A stretch of DNA of 43,321 bases from a virus, in IMG/VR virus record IMGVR_UViG_3300007735_000736, positions 1 to 43,321 of that record. One strand, 5' to 3'. Both the position numbers and the translations under genes were made by a program. This document shows, piece by piece, positions 1 to 8,365 of the stretch (position 1 is the first letter of the stretch; every line of letters starts with the position of its first letter). Below the pieces are notes generated by a model. That model saw only the letters and a list, made by a program, of their open reading frames with translations. It did not search any database and was not told where the DNA came from.

Positions 1-147
1 ACGCCGTCAGGTGGTGGTGGCGATACGTCTGTTGTCGTTAATGCCGGTGGCGAGTCCGGTGGCGGGTTTGGAGGATCTAGAGACCCTGCTTATGAATTTA
101 GAATATCATCGTGGAATCGTATTCGAGGCGGTTCAATCATGCCATAA
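1..147 (+). CDS. C-terminal end of a glycine-rich protein (partial)
   Basis: The reading frame is open from the first base and stops with TAA at 145-147, so only the last 48 residues are visible. They start with a glycine-rich stretch and end in a more ordinary segment (AYEFRISSWNRIRGGSIMP). The gene lies 5 bases before the gp48-like baseplate gene on the same strand, so it is probably another baseplate or tail structural gene. No family can be recognised from this fragment. Confidence 0.7.
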   Translation, partial: TPSGGGGDTSVVVNAGGESGGGFGGSRDPAYEFRISSWNRIRGGSIMP

Positions 148-152
148 TATAA

Positions 153-1247
153 ATGAAAAACAAATCACTACACAATAGAATTCTAAGCCAACTAAGAACA
201 CCGTCTGATCCTCTTTATCAATACATCGGAGAATTGGGGGAAATTGATGTGGTTAAAGACTTTCATTGGGCTGTATTTGATGGTTCGAAAGAAATACCAC
301 GCAATAGAGTACCTAGCATACGACTAACCGAATATCAGCCAACTGGAAGTCAAACTATAGCAGGTATTGAAAAACTAATTGAAAATGCAATTGGCTCATT
401 TAGGTCTGTTGGTGAGTCGCTTGATTACTACAAATCTTTATACAACGCAAAGCCAACAGGTAATACATATATCTTGCCCTATTTTACATCTTCACTAAGG
501 AGTAAATCCAATGAATGGGAGACAAACTCTATAGTTAAAAATAAATTTTCGGCGGCCATTTCACAAGAAAAATCAGCAGCCGAAGGCAGTTCGACTGATA
601 ATAAAAAAGGACTACAGAATAGGCTGAACCAGGTTGCTACCATTGCAAAGGGCGCCGCTGTTGCTGGTAGTATTTTCACTGGTAGTGAATTAGGAGTCGA
701 ATTTCCAAAGCAATGGAAGGGTTCACAGGGTGTTGCAGAATACAATTTTAGTATTATACTTCATAATACGATGAGCTTGCAAAGCACACAGCAAAATTGG
801 GCTCTTGTTACTTTATTGACTTATAATAATTCTTATAATCGACGCAATCTTATTCTTCAAGATGCTCCAGCACTTTATAAGGTAGAAATACCGGGTGTTA
901 GATACTCACCGGCATCTATCATGAAAAATATCAGCGTTACCATGCTTGGGCAAATGCGCAAGTATTCTCCGCAAGAACTTTTGGGTTCGTCCGGTGGGGA
1001 AATAATAATGCCTGAGGCGTATCAAATAGAAATCACAATGGAGGATCTTTTTGCTGAATCAAGACAATTATTATCTTGGATTACAGAGGCAGATAAAAGA
1101 GTTGAAGTTACGTCGCAGAGCACTCGTGAAATTGTCGTGAACGGGGTTGAAAGGAGTGCTGAGACATTTGCTGAAGCAAATAGAGGCCCCGCTGGTGCTG
1201 CTGGTGTCCGTAATCCATCTAGTGCTATAAACTATGGTGGATTTTAA
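153..1247 (+). CDS. 48: gp48-like baseplate tail-tube cap protein
   Basis: A 364-residue protein. It is most likely the T4 gp48-type protein that caps the baseplate hub and starts tail-tube assembly. Evidence is length, position directly before gp53-, gp27- and gp5-like genes, and a C-terminal half rich in tube-fold strands, with segments such as YNFSIILHNTMS, IPGVRYSPASIMKNISVTML and MPEAYQIEITMEDLF. The middle (about residues 130-175) is low-complexity and Ala/Ser-rich, probably a linker. The ATG at 153 is the first in frame and has no Shine-Dalgarno site. A gp54-like role in the same junction is the main alternative. Family assignment is by eye and moderately sure; that it is a structural baseplate protein is surer. 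Confidence 0.6.
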   Translation: MKNKSLHNRILSQLRTPSDPLYQYIGELGEIDVVKDFHWAVFDGSKEIPRNRVPSIRLTEYQPTGSQTIAGIEKLIENAIGSFRSVGESLDYYKSLYNAKPTGNTYILPYFTSSLRSKSNEWETNSIVKNKFSAAISQEKSAAEGSSTDNKKGLQNRLNQVATIAKGAAVAGSIFTGSELGVEFPKQWKGSQGVAEYNFSIILHNTMSLQSTQQNWALVTLLTYNNSYNRRNLILQDAPALYKVEIPGVRYSPASIMKNISVTMLGQMRKYSPQELLGSSGGEIIMPEAYQIEITMEDLFAESRQLLSWITEADKRVEVTSQSTREIVVNGVERSAETFAEANRGPAGAAGVRNPSSAINYGGF

Positions 1248-1258
1248 AAATACCCGAG

Positions 1259-1609
1259 ATGAAAAAACTACCCAAAACAAATATCGATATATACAAAATG
1301 TCTTCCTTGTTTAACAAGTATGAAGATGATGATGGGTTTGTGTTTTTTAATATCCTCAAGAGAATCAATCTCAATGCAGATAATCTAGATGACTATGAAA
1401 TATTTGAGCCATATGTAATAAAGCCGGGTGATTCGTATACGAATATTGCTTATAAATATTACGGTAATATTAATGTATGGTGGGTTATTTGTACTTTAAA
1501 TAAAATTGATAATCCCTTTGTTAAACCTACAATAGGTTCTCGAATATATTTGCTTCGACTCAATTATATGTCTCAGCTATTAGATCAACTATCATTTGCC
1601 AATGGATAA
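1259..1609 (+). CDS. 53: LysM-domain baseplate wedge protein, gp53-like
   Basis: A 116-residue protein whose C-terminal half is a LysM module: the stretch from YVIKPGDSYTNIAYKYYG through WWVICTLNKIDNPF to IGSRIYLL has the usual GDS..NIA..YYG and N-x-I-x-NP pattern. In T4, gp53 is a baseplate wedge component with a LysM-like domain, and small LysM proteins sit in the same place in many contractile tails. T4 gp53 is longer (about 196 residues), so this is a compact version. It starts 11 bases after the gp48-like gene and overlaps the start of the hub gene by 8 bases, so the three are probably co-translated. Confidence 0.7.
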   Translation: MKKLPKTNIDIYKMSSLFNKYEDDDGFVFFNILKRINLNADNLDDYEIFEPYVIKPGDSYTNIAYKYYGNINVWWVICTLNKIDNPFVKPTIGSRIYLLRLNYMSQLLDQLSFANG

Positions 1610-3143
1610 CCAATACTATAATAAAGGAGGTAAAGAATATACATTCAGAGTCATTTTAGTGAATAAAAATGATGCTGAAACTATTATCCATGAATTTAAT
1701 CCAAATTTAATCGAAGAGTTGGTTATTGAAGATGATTTCTTTCAATGGTATTCCAATGGATACCTTGTGTATGCAAATCACGATGAAATCTTTGAAAGAG
1801 GATCTGCGCCGGCAGACGGAAGTGGCAACCCTGTTGATCCTGTATTCTTTTACAAATATCGATTTGATTGCTACGATCAGCTCATCGTTTCAATTAAACC
1901 TAAAGACCTGTCTGATGATTTTTTAATTGAGCACAAATTTGTTGTGTATGATGTTGAAGATATTGTCTCTAATAATAATCAGCTCAAAATTAAAAAATTG
2001 TATTTCTGGGATCTTGAGTATCAAATGATGCTTGATAAAAATTTGGCGTGGTCAAGCGGTATGCATTCTAAATTCAATGGAATGTCTAAAGAACAAAAAT
2101 TCAAATTAACTAATTATGAAAGATCTTTAAGAGCAGATGAGAATCTTGAATTATTTTTAGAGGATCCAAATATATGCAATTTTGCTGGTCGTATTGATCG
2201 CGACCTATGGAGACAGACTAGTAAAGAACATCTATTCTTTTATACTTCGCCTAGCCAAAACTTTCTAGCAGACGATTTGGAGTATTTGATTAGTAATTCT
2301 GTTGGTGACGAAGATACAGATTTTTCGCCAATGATTTTTCGCAAAGAAGGTGTCTTAGGCTCTAAACAAAATGACAAATTTAGTTTCCTGCCTTTGTCTG
2401 AATATTACGAAAAAGCACAAACCGATTTCTTCATGGAGAACTTTTTCCTGCAATACAAAGGCCACCATGATAAACAAATGCTCACACTGAAGTCGCCTGA
2501 TTATTTTAATACCAAGTCATATACTGAGAGTGTGATCTTTAACTATCAATATTCACAATCTAGTGGTATTGATAACTCCCGTGCATATCTAATCAAGCCA
2601 CAGCTGTATTACAGTCATGGATCTGGTCAATTCAATTGGGATATTACGTGGAATACTCCATCTGTTGCTAAAAAATATGTTGCCGGCAAAATGACCAAGC
2701 ATTTGAAGCAATTAGGCGACACGGAAACCAACACATTGGTGTTGCTTAATAAATACAAGAAGTCGAAATCATATACAGTAGAGCCTGAGTATAATATGAA
2801 TCCTACTCGGAATGGGCGGCTTATTTCTGGCAGGAATAAGCTAGTAGAGTCGATGATTCAATTGAACGATAGTATTACGTTTACTGCAAGAGGTCTGACT
2901 TCGAGAGGATCTGGACGATTTATTGGTATTGATTTAATGGCTGGATTTCCTAATATAGACTTTGATAATCGTTTGCTTGGGCAATGGTTTGTAGTTAAAA
3001 TTAGCCATATCTTTTACAAGACTGGTTATATGAATGAGATGACATGTGTCAAGACACACTCATATCAGAATTTAAAACCACTTGCACAAGATTTTGATCC
3101 TGATGAATTAAATACAGAGGGTTGGCCAGAGCCTACGCCATAA
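1602..3143 (+). CDS. gp27-like baseplate hub protein
   Basis: A 513-residue protein, longer than T4 gp27 (about 391). The C-terminal 120 residues look like the second tube-type domain of hub proteins (gp27 / phage late-control D type): NDSITFTARGLTSRGSGRF, then a DLMAGFPNIDFDNRLLGQWFVVKISHIF segment, then a conserved MTCVKTHSYQNL-like end. The ATG at 1602 is preferred over a TTG six bases earlier; it overlaps the LysM gene stop. Position between gp53-like and gp5-like genes fits the hub that carries the spike. The acidic, aromatic N-terminal half is not assigned. Confidence 0.6.
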   Translation: MDNQYYNKGGKEYTFRVILVNKNDAETIIHEFNPNLIEELVIEDDFFQWYSNGYLVYANHDEIFERGSAPADGSGNPVDPVFFYKYRFDCYDQLIVSIKPKDLSDDFLIEHKFVVYDVEDIVSNNNQLKIKKLYFWDLEYQMMLDKNLAWSSGMHSKFNGMSKEQKFKLTNYERSLRADENLELFLEDPNICNFAGRIDRDLWRQTSKEHLFFYTSPSQNFLADDLEYLISNSVGDEDTDFSPMIFRKEGVLGSKQNDKFSFLPLSEYYEKAQTDFFMENFFLQYKGHHDKQMLTLKSPDYFNTKSYTESVIFNYQYSQSSGIDNSRAYLIKPQLYYSHGSGQFNWDITWNTPSVAKKYVAGKMTKHLKQLGDTETNTLVLLNKYKKSKSYTVEPEYNMNPTRNGRLISGRNKLVESMIQLNDSITFTARGLTSRGSGRFIGIDLMAGFPNIDFDNRLLGQWFVVKISHIFYKTGYMNEMTCVKTHSYQNLKPLAQDFDPDELNTEGWPEPTP

Positions 3144-3151
3144 TTAAATGT

Positions 3152-4123
3152 ATGGCATTTACGGTTGCATCCACATATGATGGCGAATATCTACAAGACG
3201 AAGAATTTTACGTCTATGTAAGCCCTGATCCTAATATCACACGTCAAGAAGCTCGAGTCATTGATGAGATACGATGGTTCCTGCAGACACAAAATAGTAT
3301 TGATCTAATTGCATGCTATGACAAAAAGCTGCATACGGAAGAGGGCAATCCAGATGCAAACGAAAGATACTGCGAAAATGTGAGGGTCAATACAAGACCT
3401 TGCAAACTTATCTACCCAAAAATGTCGGCAGCACAGCTGCGTTACTTTGTACGCAAAATTGAGAACATTCATCCGGAGATAGCAAGCTTGGTGTCTGGCA
3501 ATGAAATGCACCAACCTATTTCTCCTTCTGTGGCAACAATTGCAATGTTCTCGTCAGATGCGTCTTCTACTGAGTTGCAAAATCAATCCAAGACTCATAC
3601 TTTTACTACTCGAGAGCAATTCAATGGATTAGTATATGGCACAGATCCAGCTATACCGGCAGTTATGCCCTTGAATGTAATCCAGCAACAATTACCACAG
3701 GTTAATGAATGGGTTGATAAATTAAATGCTTCTGTTAATGCTTTGTTCATCGAGACTCTACCAGAAAAGACATACGGCAAAGTTAAATCTTCTTATAACC
3801 CTGGCGACGCACATGGGTTGGTGTTGAACAACGATGCATTAAAAGCAACCCGAGTGTCCGCGGCTATAAGCAGTATTCTTAGTAATACCAAAAAACGATA
3901 TAAAAATCGATTTAAGATGATGGATCATTTGACTCCATTGGTATCTCGTATGGATCAAAGTAAAGTGACTCTTCTTTATAAATTTGATATTGAAGGAATT
4001 TTAACTGAAGTCGATCCTAATGGATCCAAAAAAGGAAGTAATTTGGTTAGCAATAAAATATTATACGCATATTTGGAGCGATTTAATGATGACAACGTAA
4101 GTGGTAAATATATTCAATCATAA
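3152..4123 (+). CDS. Baseplate-region protein of unknown function
   Basis: A 323-residue protein starting at the ATG at 3152, 8 bases after the hub gene stop. A TTG at 3122 would lengthen it by ten residues into the hub gene and is less likely. I do not recognise the family. The N-terminal half is a compact mixed fold (YVSPDPNITRQEARVIDEIRW; YPKMSAAQLRYFVRKIENIHP); the middle is Ser/Thr/Gln-rich and probably a linker; the C-terminus is basic. It sits between hub and spike genes, and its TAATG junction with the spike gene suggests coupled translation and a baseplate or tail role. Confidence 0.75.
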   Translation: MAFTVASTYDGEYLQDEEFYVYVSPDPNITRQEARVIDEIRWFLQTQNSIDLIACYDKKLHTEEGNPDANERYCENVRVNTRPCKLIYPKMSAAQLRYFVRKIENIHPEIASLVSGNEMHQPISPSVATIAMFSSDASSTELQNQSKTHTFTTREQFNGLVYGTDPAIPAVMPLNVIQQQLPQVNEWVDKLNASVNALFIETLPEKTYGKVKSSYNPGDAHGLVLNNDALKATRVSAAISSILSNTKKRYKNRFKMMDHLTPLVSRMDQSKVTLLYKFDIEGILTEVDPNGSKKGSNLVSNKILYAYLERFNDDNVSGKYIQS

Positions 4124-6732
4124 TGAAAAAACAGTATATTAGAAACTATCTTGGAATTGTCATACAAAACAATGACCCACTTAAAAGAGGTCGTGTTAAG
4201 GTATGGGTTCCACATGTTGATATGACTGTATATGATGGTTGGAATAATAGCCAGAAGAATAAGCAGTTTAATTTTGTTGGTAAAAATACTTTTACGGATC
4301 TCAATGCAAATATTATAGAACAATTAAGATTATTTTTGCCGTGGGCTGAAATGGCTATGCCAGTAGTTGGCTCTGGTAATACATCTGGTGTCTACAATTC
4401 TGTACTTGATCGTGGATCTATATCTGATAAATCTGAATATTTGTCAGAAGGATTAGATTTTGTTAGTGACAGAAGCACTGAGGAACAAAATGATGCTCGC
4501 AAAGAGGTTGGCGAATGGAAAGACATCTTGCCAACAACGCTTGACAATTTATCAAGAACCGACGGATTGCCTAAAACTAAAGGCAAATCATATCCGACGC
4601 TGGTGGATGACAAATATGTTCTTGGGAATAAGCCTGCCAAGTTATATCAAGACAAACCTATTTTCGATGCCTTTGCTACTAGTGGTCCTACTCAATTAAA
4701 TCGATATACAAATCCTTATAGCAATTCGTATAGACCAATGCCATATTCAAATACTGCTGCGGGGTCGTTTGCTATTCCTAATGTAGGTGCTCACGTGTGG
4801 GTTTTCTTTGAAAATGGTGATCCTATGAAGCCAGTGATCTTTGCTGTATCATATGGTCAAGAAGACTGGAAGGGCATATATGATAGCCATAACGATGCTA
4901 CATCTGTCGGAGCGTCACCTGATTATCCTGGTAAATTTGAAAATGGAATAGGCAGAGAGGATAAAGAATACGCAGCAAGCAAAGATGATATGATTTATCG
5001 AAGCAAGTACTCTTTGGTGCAAAGAGGAGGCGCTCTGACATTCGTCAATACAGTTGAACGCGAGATCCTCAATTTAACTCATTTTAGCGGTTCATATAAA
5101 GAATTCAATAACTACACTACTGTTGAGTTTGCTGCGAATAACGATCAACGTCTTGTGTTAAATGACGCGTTCTATACAGTCAATGGCCATCGCTCTGAGT
5201 ATGTCGGTGGTGATTACGATTTAATTATCAAAGGAGCTTATAGAGTTACGTTTGGTGATCCCAAAAATCACAAAGCACCTGCTGCGTCTATCAAGAGATT
5301 GATGGAAGAATTCCATAAAAAGTATAATCTCCCTTTTGAAATACAGCGCTCAATTATTGATAGTGCCGGCGGGCAATCCGGTACATTTGCTGCATGTCCT
5401 ACTTGTAATCTAGCAGCATACGCAGCTCTTGAAAATGTTGCAGATGAAGTGACCCAATCGATGTTCGATATCAAGTGCCCAACGGAGACCAGCCTAAAAT
5501 CATTTCCAAAAGGATATGGCGTTGCTACCATCCCAACAGAGATCTGTTTAACTTGTGGTGGTACGGGCAAGAGCCCTTCGACGCAAGATGGTTCATGGGC
5601 GAGAAATTCTGATAAAGCTGATATGACGAGTGCGTTGGTTTCACTCCAGACACAAATGTATCCATATGAAGAGCAATTAGGAAATACTGCAGACGCCGTT
5701 ATTAACTATGGAAAGAATCATGTTGTTGTCGTTGGTTCTGAGATGCATGATTTCCAATCATATCGAGTAGACCCTGTTGGTAAATTATCGCCCGCTGGTG
5801 TCAAAATTTCACCCGGCACTGCTTACCAAAGATTAGCAGCTACTCCATTGGTAGAAAAGGTTCACGTTGATGCGCCACCTACTGGATCATTCAATTTAAC
5901 CTGTGGCTATAAATGTTCCATGCTTGTGGGATCTGGTGGTGTTTCCATCAAGACTACAGGTGCAGTTGATATCGGTGGTTCCGTCACAACTATAACAGGC
6001 AAGCAATTGGTTGTGTCTTCTGATAATGAAGTATACGTTGATGGTGGGCGTCGTGCGCATATTACTGCGGACAACATTAGCCTGGTTCCTAAAGGCAAAG
6101 ATGGAGTTGCTGCTGTTTATGTAGGTGGGAACTTAGAGGTAGATAAAAATATCATCACCAAAGGTGGTGCCTATGTAGAAGGTGAATTATATGTCCAACA
6201 TATTAGTGCTCCTATCGAATATCAATCAACGGAAACAGAGGTGACTGCTGCTCATATTGTTCCTGAAATTGAAATTGGTTACATTCGCAAGGGTACAAAA
6301 TTTGGTTATGATCTATTTGGTGTAGAGATTGTTACTGAAGAAGATATTCCTATCTATGGTAGAACCTCAGAAGAACCTCAAGTCTACACAAGACCTCACT
6401 TCCACTTATTCAAAAACGTACCATTGCAGCTTTATGGTACTAGTGCAGAGATGAGAACAGATGCCGTTGGAATGAATGCTTCCCAAGCAAAACTAGCCAA
6501 ACCCGCTGCGTATGTTCCTGACATTACTAAAAAGTTCAAAGGAGTAGATTTTAGTTCTTTGACTGTGGGAGATCCGGTTCTATCCACAGCAAACTCTGAT
6601 GTGTCTCTTGATGCAGTACTATCGCTTGGTGATATCGTTGCACCAGATATCGTTATGGAGTCTGTAGAAAAATTACCACTATGCCCTGCAGAACATGATC
6701 TCAAGACTGGATTGACTCCAGTAATGGATTAA
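4123..6732 (+). CDS. 5: gp5-like baseplate hub / tail spike protein with zinc-ribbon insertion
   Basis: An 869-residue protein. The N-terminal OB-fold of the gp5/VgrG type is seen in RNYLGIVIQNNDPLKRGRVK and, after a long loop, GSFAIPNVGAHVWVFFENGD followed by KPVIFAVSYG. Residues about 295-395 and 560-720 are strand- and glycine-rich, as in the needle-forming beta-helix of gp5. Between them a segment carries two CxxC pairs (C425/C428 and C475/C478, the second in CLTCGGTG), a likely zinc ribbon. The lysozyme domain that T4 gp5 carries between OB-fold and beta-helix is not visible. The end contains RPHFHLF, possibly metal binding. The role would be membrane-piercing spike at the tail tip. Its stop overlaps the stop of a convergent minus-strand gene. 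Confidence 0.8.
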   Translation: MKKQYIRNYLGIVIQNNDPLKRGRVKVWVPHVDMTVYDGWNNSQKNKQFNFVGKNTFTDLNANIIEQLRLFLPWAEMAMPVVGSGNTSGVYNSVLDRGSISDKSEYLSEGLDFVSDRSTEEQNDARKEVGEWKDILPTTLDNLSRTDGLPKTKGKSYPTLVDDKYVLGNKPAKLYQDKPIFDAFATSGPTQLNRYTNPYSNSYRPMPYSNTAAGSFAIPNVGAHVWVFFENGDPMKPVIFAVSYGQEDWKGIYDSHNDATSVGASPDYPGKFENGIGREDKEYAASKDDMIYRSKYSLVQRGGALTFVNTVEREILNLTHFSGSYKEFNNYTTVEFAANNDQRLVLNDAFYTVNGHRSEYVGGDYDLIIKGAYRVTFGDPKNHKAPAASIKRLMEEFHKKYNLPFEIQRSIIDSAGGQSGTFAACPTCNLAAYAALENVADEVTQSMFDIKCPTETSLKSFPKGYGVATIPTEICLTCGGTGKSPSTQDGSWARNSDKADMTSALVSLQTQMYPYEEQLGNTADAVINYGKNHVVVVGSEMHDFQSYRVDPVGKLSPAGVKISPGTAYQRLAATPLVEKVHVDAPPTGSFNLTCGYKCSMLVGSGGVSIKTTGAVDIGGSVTTITGKQLVVSSDNEVYVDGGRRAHITADNISLVPKGKDGVAAVYVGGNLEVDKNIITKGGAYVEGELYVQHISAPIEYQSTETEVTAAHIVPEIEIGYIRKGTKFGYDLFGVEIVTEEDIPIYGRTSEEPQVYTRPHFHLFKNVPLQLYGTSAEMRTDAVGMNASQAKLAKPAAYVPDITKKFKGVDFSSLTVGDPVLSTANSDVSLDAVLSLGDIVAPDIVMESVEKLPLCPAEHDLKTGLTPVMD

Positions 6733-7043
6733 TCGAGGTAACTATTCAGAATACCCTCAATGGTTCTATAATTGAAATCACTAAAAGGTTCTTCTGCCAA
6801 ACGAGATAATGTAGCCTTGTCTGGTTCTGATACATGTGTAGGGTCAAATAAAAGACCCATTGCAGCTACTTGCAAAGCATTATATATTCCTCTTTTTTCT
6901 TGGTCTGCTGTATCTGGAGGTAATTCAACTCCTTGTGTTGTTTCTGGAGGCATTCCAGGTAAAGCAGTGTCTTCCTGTTCTGTGTAAATCTTGTTTACAT
7001 TTTCAATGCAAAGCTGTCTTAGGGTTTTGTAGAAAGTAGACAT
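6729..7043 (-). CDS. Small protein of unknown function
   Basis: A 104-residue minus-strand protein with ordinary composition and a proline/glycine-rich middle (LPGMPPETTQGVELPPD). The segment QEKRGIYNALQVAAMGLLFDP looks helical. Its stop codon shares bases 6730-6731 with the stop of the convergent gp5-like gene, so there is no room for a terminator between the two units. It follows the 74-residue coiled-coil gene by 4 bases and is probably in the same operon. No family recognised. Confidence 0.75.
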   Translation of the reverse strand: MSTFYKTLRQLCIENVNKIYTEQEDTALPGMPPETTQGVELPPDTADQEKRGIYNALQVAAMGLLFDPTHVSEPDKATLSRLAEEPFSDFNYRTIEGILNSYLD

Positions 7044-7047
7044 GATG

Positions 7048-7272
7048 TTATATTGGTGTGCTGCTTAGCTTCTGTTTAACAATTTCTGCTTTCTTTTTAG
7101 CATCTGCTGCTTCTAGTTCCTTTTGTTTTACCTTTGCATCGGCTGCTGCTGCTTCGAGCTCTGAAGCTTTTTTCTTCGCAGACGTCACTTCTGGGGATTC
7201 AAGTGCGGAACCTAGTTCTTCATTGAGGGTATTTAAAATTTCCTCTATAAGAGAATTGAATTTGAAACTCAT
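7048..7272 (-). CDS. Short Ala/Lys/Glu-rich coiled-coil protein
   Basis: A 74-residue minus-strand protein. After a helical start (MSFKFNSLIEEILNTLNEEL) about 40 residues are nearly all A, K, E, D and Q with heptad-like spacing, so a single long helix or coiled coil is expected. The start codon at 7272 lies five bases downstream of GATAAATA on the same strand, a T4-late-promoter-like motif, so it may be a late virion or assembly protein. Function unknown. Confidence 0.75.
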   Translation of the reverse strand: MSFKFNSLIEEILNTLNEELGSALESPEVTSAKKKASELEAAAADAKVKQKELEAADAKKKAEIVKQKLSSTPI

Positions 7273-7277
7273 AAAAA

Positions 7278-7285
7278 TATTTATC
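7278..7285 (-). promoter_or_regulatory. Late-promoter-like motif GATAAATA
   Basis: Read on the minus strand the sequence is GATAAATA followed by five T and the ATG of the 74-residue gene. T4 late promoters are TATAAATA at about -13 to -6, so transcription would begin on the A of the start codon. The same motif with the same 5-base gap occurs at 32396 and 37697. Confidence 0.35.
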
Positions 7286-7352
7286 CAAATTGAGCAGAGT
7301 ATGCCTTAAATGCTTTGAAATCTTTTTTGGCTCTCTTTTCTTTGTCTCTTTT
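7281..7352 (-). pseudogene. Possible remnant of a gene 3' end
   Basis: In the 248-base gap between two minus-strand genes, one frame is open for 23 codons and ends in TAA at 7281-7283. It reads as a charged, helical tail (KKDFKAFKAYSAQFG at the end), like a normal protein C-terminus, but has no start codon and meets a stop at 7353-7355 beside an A/T homopolymer. The rest of the gap (7356-7520) is very AT-rich, holds no plausible gene, and ends in a weak inverted repeat (TAATGAA/TTCATTA) just after the next stop. Confidence 0.2.
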
Positions 7353-7520
7353 TTAAATCCTATTTTTCAATTTAATCCAGATAAGCACTTATCCATTAGC
7401 TATTTCTAACTACGCAAGAGCGTTTTTAAATGCAAGGTAATTTTAAAAAATAAATTTAAAAAAATAAAAATAATTGCAAAGAGAGCATAATTTCACAAAC
7501 TTTTAATGAATACTTCATTA

Positions 7521-8051
7521 TTATTTACTAAATGATGTGGATAGGGAACATCTCACACTCAAATTGTCGTTCACCTTTCGCTTTAGGCCAGAAAGGGAAA
7601 GACTATCAAAAAATTCAATTAATATTTTGAAATTAAATTTTTTATTGATTTGGAGTCGCTCAATAATTTCTCCTGGGATATCATTTAAAGATATTTCTCC
7701 CTCATATGCAATATACTTGGTCTTAAAAATTTTCTGTAATGCTTTCTTTAATTGGCCAAGACATTTATCAGTCTTAGACACCCCTATGACATTAACAATA
7801 CTTTCATTATCAAAATGCCCATTGTCTACAATCAATGTAGTGGTGCTGGTTTTTAATAAATCTATGATAGTTTCAAAGCAGCAATGAAGGACGATCTTTT
7901 TAATGTCACCTTGAAGGCTTTTTTCATTAATTCCATAGTCGTCTAAAAAATTAAGTATTTTGTTCTGGCTTTTGCAGACTAGATCCTTGACTGTTATTAT
8001 CTGAAGTCCTCGATATAAGTCGTAGGAGGGTTTCGAATTCAATGCATGCAT
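7521..8051 (-). CDS. Protein of unknown function overlapping a nuclease-like gene
   Basis: A 176-residue minus-strand reading frame with natural composition and helix/strand alternation (LQGDIKKIVLHCCFETIIDLLK; FNFKILIEFFDSLSLSGLKRK). No family recognised. Its only ATG, at 8051, lies 100 bases inside the upstream nuclease-like gene, an unusually long overlap. No other usual start codon exists downstream of that gene's stop. It may be a real overlapping gene, or the two frames may be one protein joined by a +1 shift. Confidence 0.6.
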   Translation of the reverse strand: MHALNSKPSYDLYRGLQIITVKDLVCKSQNKILNFLDDYGINEKSLQGDIKKIVLHCCFETIIDLLKTSTTTLIVDNGHFDNESIVNVIGVSKTDKCLGQLKKALQKIFKTKYIAYEGEISLNDIPGEIIERLQINKKFNFKILIEFFDSLSLSGLKRKVNDNLSVRCSLSTSFSK

Positions 8052-8355
8052 ATGTCTTTGTATGGTTTCGCTTGAATACTAATAGCGGAATGCGGTCTTT
8101 ATTGCAATTGGTTTCGCATTGTTTAATGGAAGCCCATACATTCATCTTCTCCTGATTTTTGCATTCAATGTCAAACGGAATCAATTTCCTTGCTGCTGGA
8201 GACATTTTGATGTCTGTTCCACTCTCACCCATGATCGCACATTTAATGTCATCATCTTCAAGCTCTTTATGTATCGCACGGAATGAATCACGAACATAGT
8301 CTTGTAAGCGCCGCCCTTTTGCTTTCGCAGCACTAGTTGAAATCTTCTTTGGCAT
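7951..8355 (-). CDS. PD-(D/E)xK nuclease / resolvase-like protein
   Basis: A 134-residue minus-strand protein starting at the ATG at 8355 (a TTG two codons earlier is less likely). The N-terminus KAKGRRLQDYVRDSFRAIH resembles the first helix of Holliday-junction-resolvase-type nucleases. It is followed by GESGTDIKMSP and PFDIECKNQE, which fit the D...(D/E)xK catalytic motif, and by a strand RIPLLVFKRN. Such enzymes cut branched or foreign DNA using metal ions. A role in recombination, packaging or attack on host DNA is possible. It belongs to the minus-strand cluster beside uvsY/uvsW. Family call is by motif only. Confidence 0.6.
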   Translation of the reverse strand: MPKKISTSAAKAKGRRLQDYVRDSFRAIHKELEDDDIKCAIMGESGTDIKMSPAARKLIPFDIECKNQEKMNVWASIKQCETNCNKDRIPLLVFKRNHTKTYACIEFETLLRLISRTSDNNSQGSSLQKPEQNT

Positions 8356-8365
8356 ACCCAAAGAC

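Noticed and set aside
479-745. 88-residue minus-strand reading frame inside the gp48-like gene
   Set aside because: It is fully antisense to a well-supported gene and its Cys/Ser/Phe-rich composition is typical of a shadow frame.
1620-1635. AAAGGAGGT looking like a strong Shine-Dalgarno site
   Set aside because: It lies inside the hub gene (codes for NKGGK) and no start codon follows at a suitable distance.
5268-5570. 100-residue minus-strand frame inside the gp5-like gene
   Set aside because: Antisense to the zinc-ribbon segment; composition follows the reverse complement of the real gene.
7058-7309. 83-residue plus-strand frame that looks like a membrane or signal peptide protein
   Set aside because: It is antisense to the Ala/Lys-rich coiled-coil gene; Ala/Glu/Lys codons read backwards give Ser/Phe/Ala/Leu runs.
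7504-7520. Inverted repeat TAATGAA/TTCATTA as a terminator of the 176-residue gene
   Set aside because: The stem is all weak pairs and is not followed by a T-run on the minus strand.
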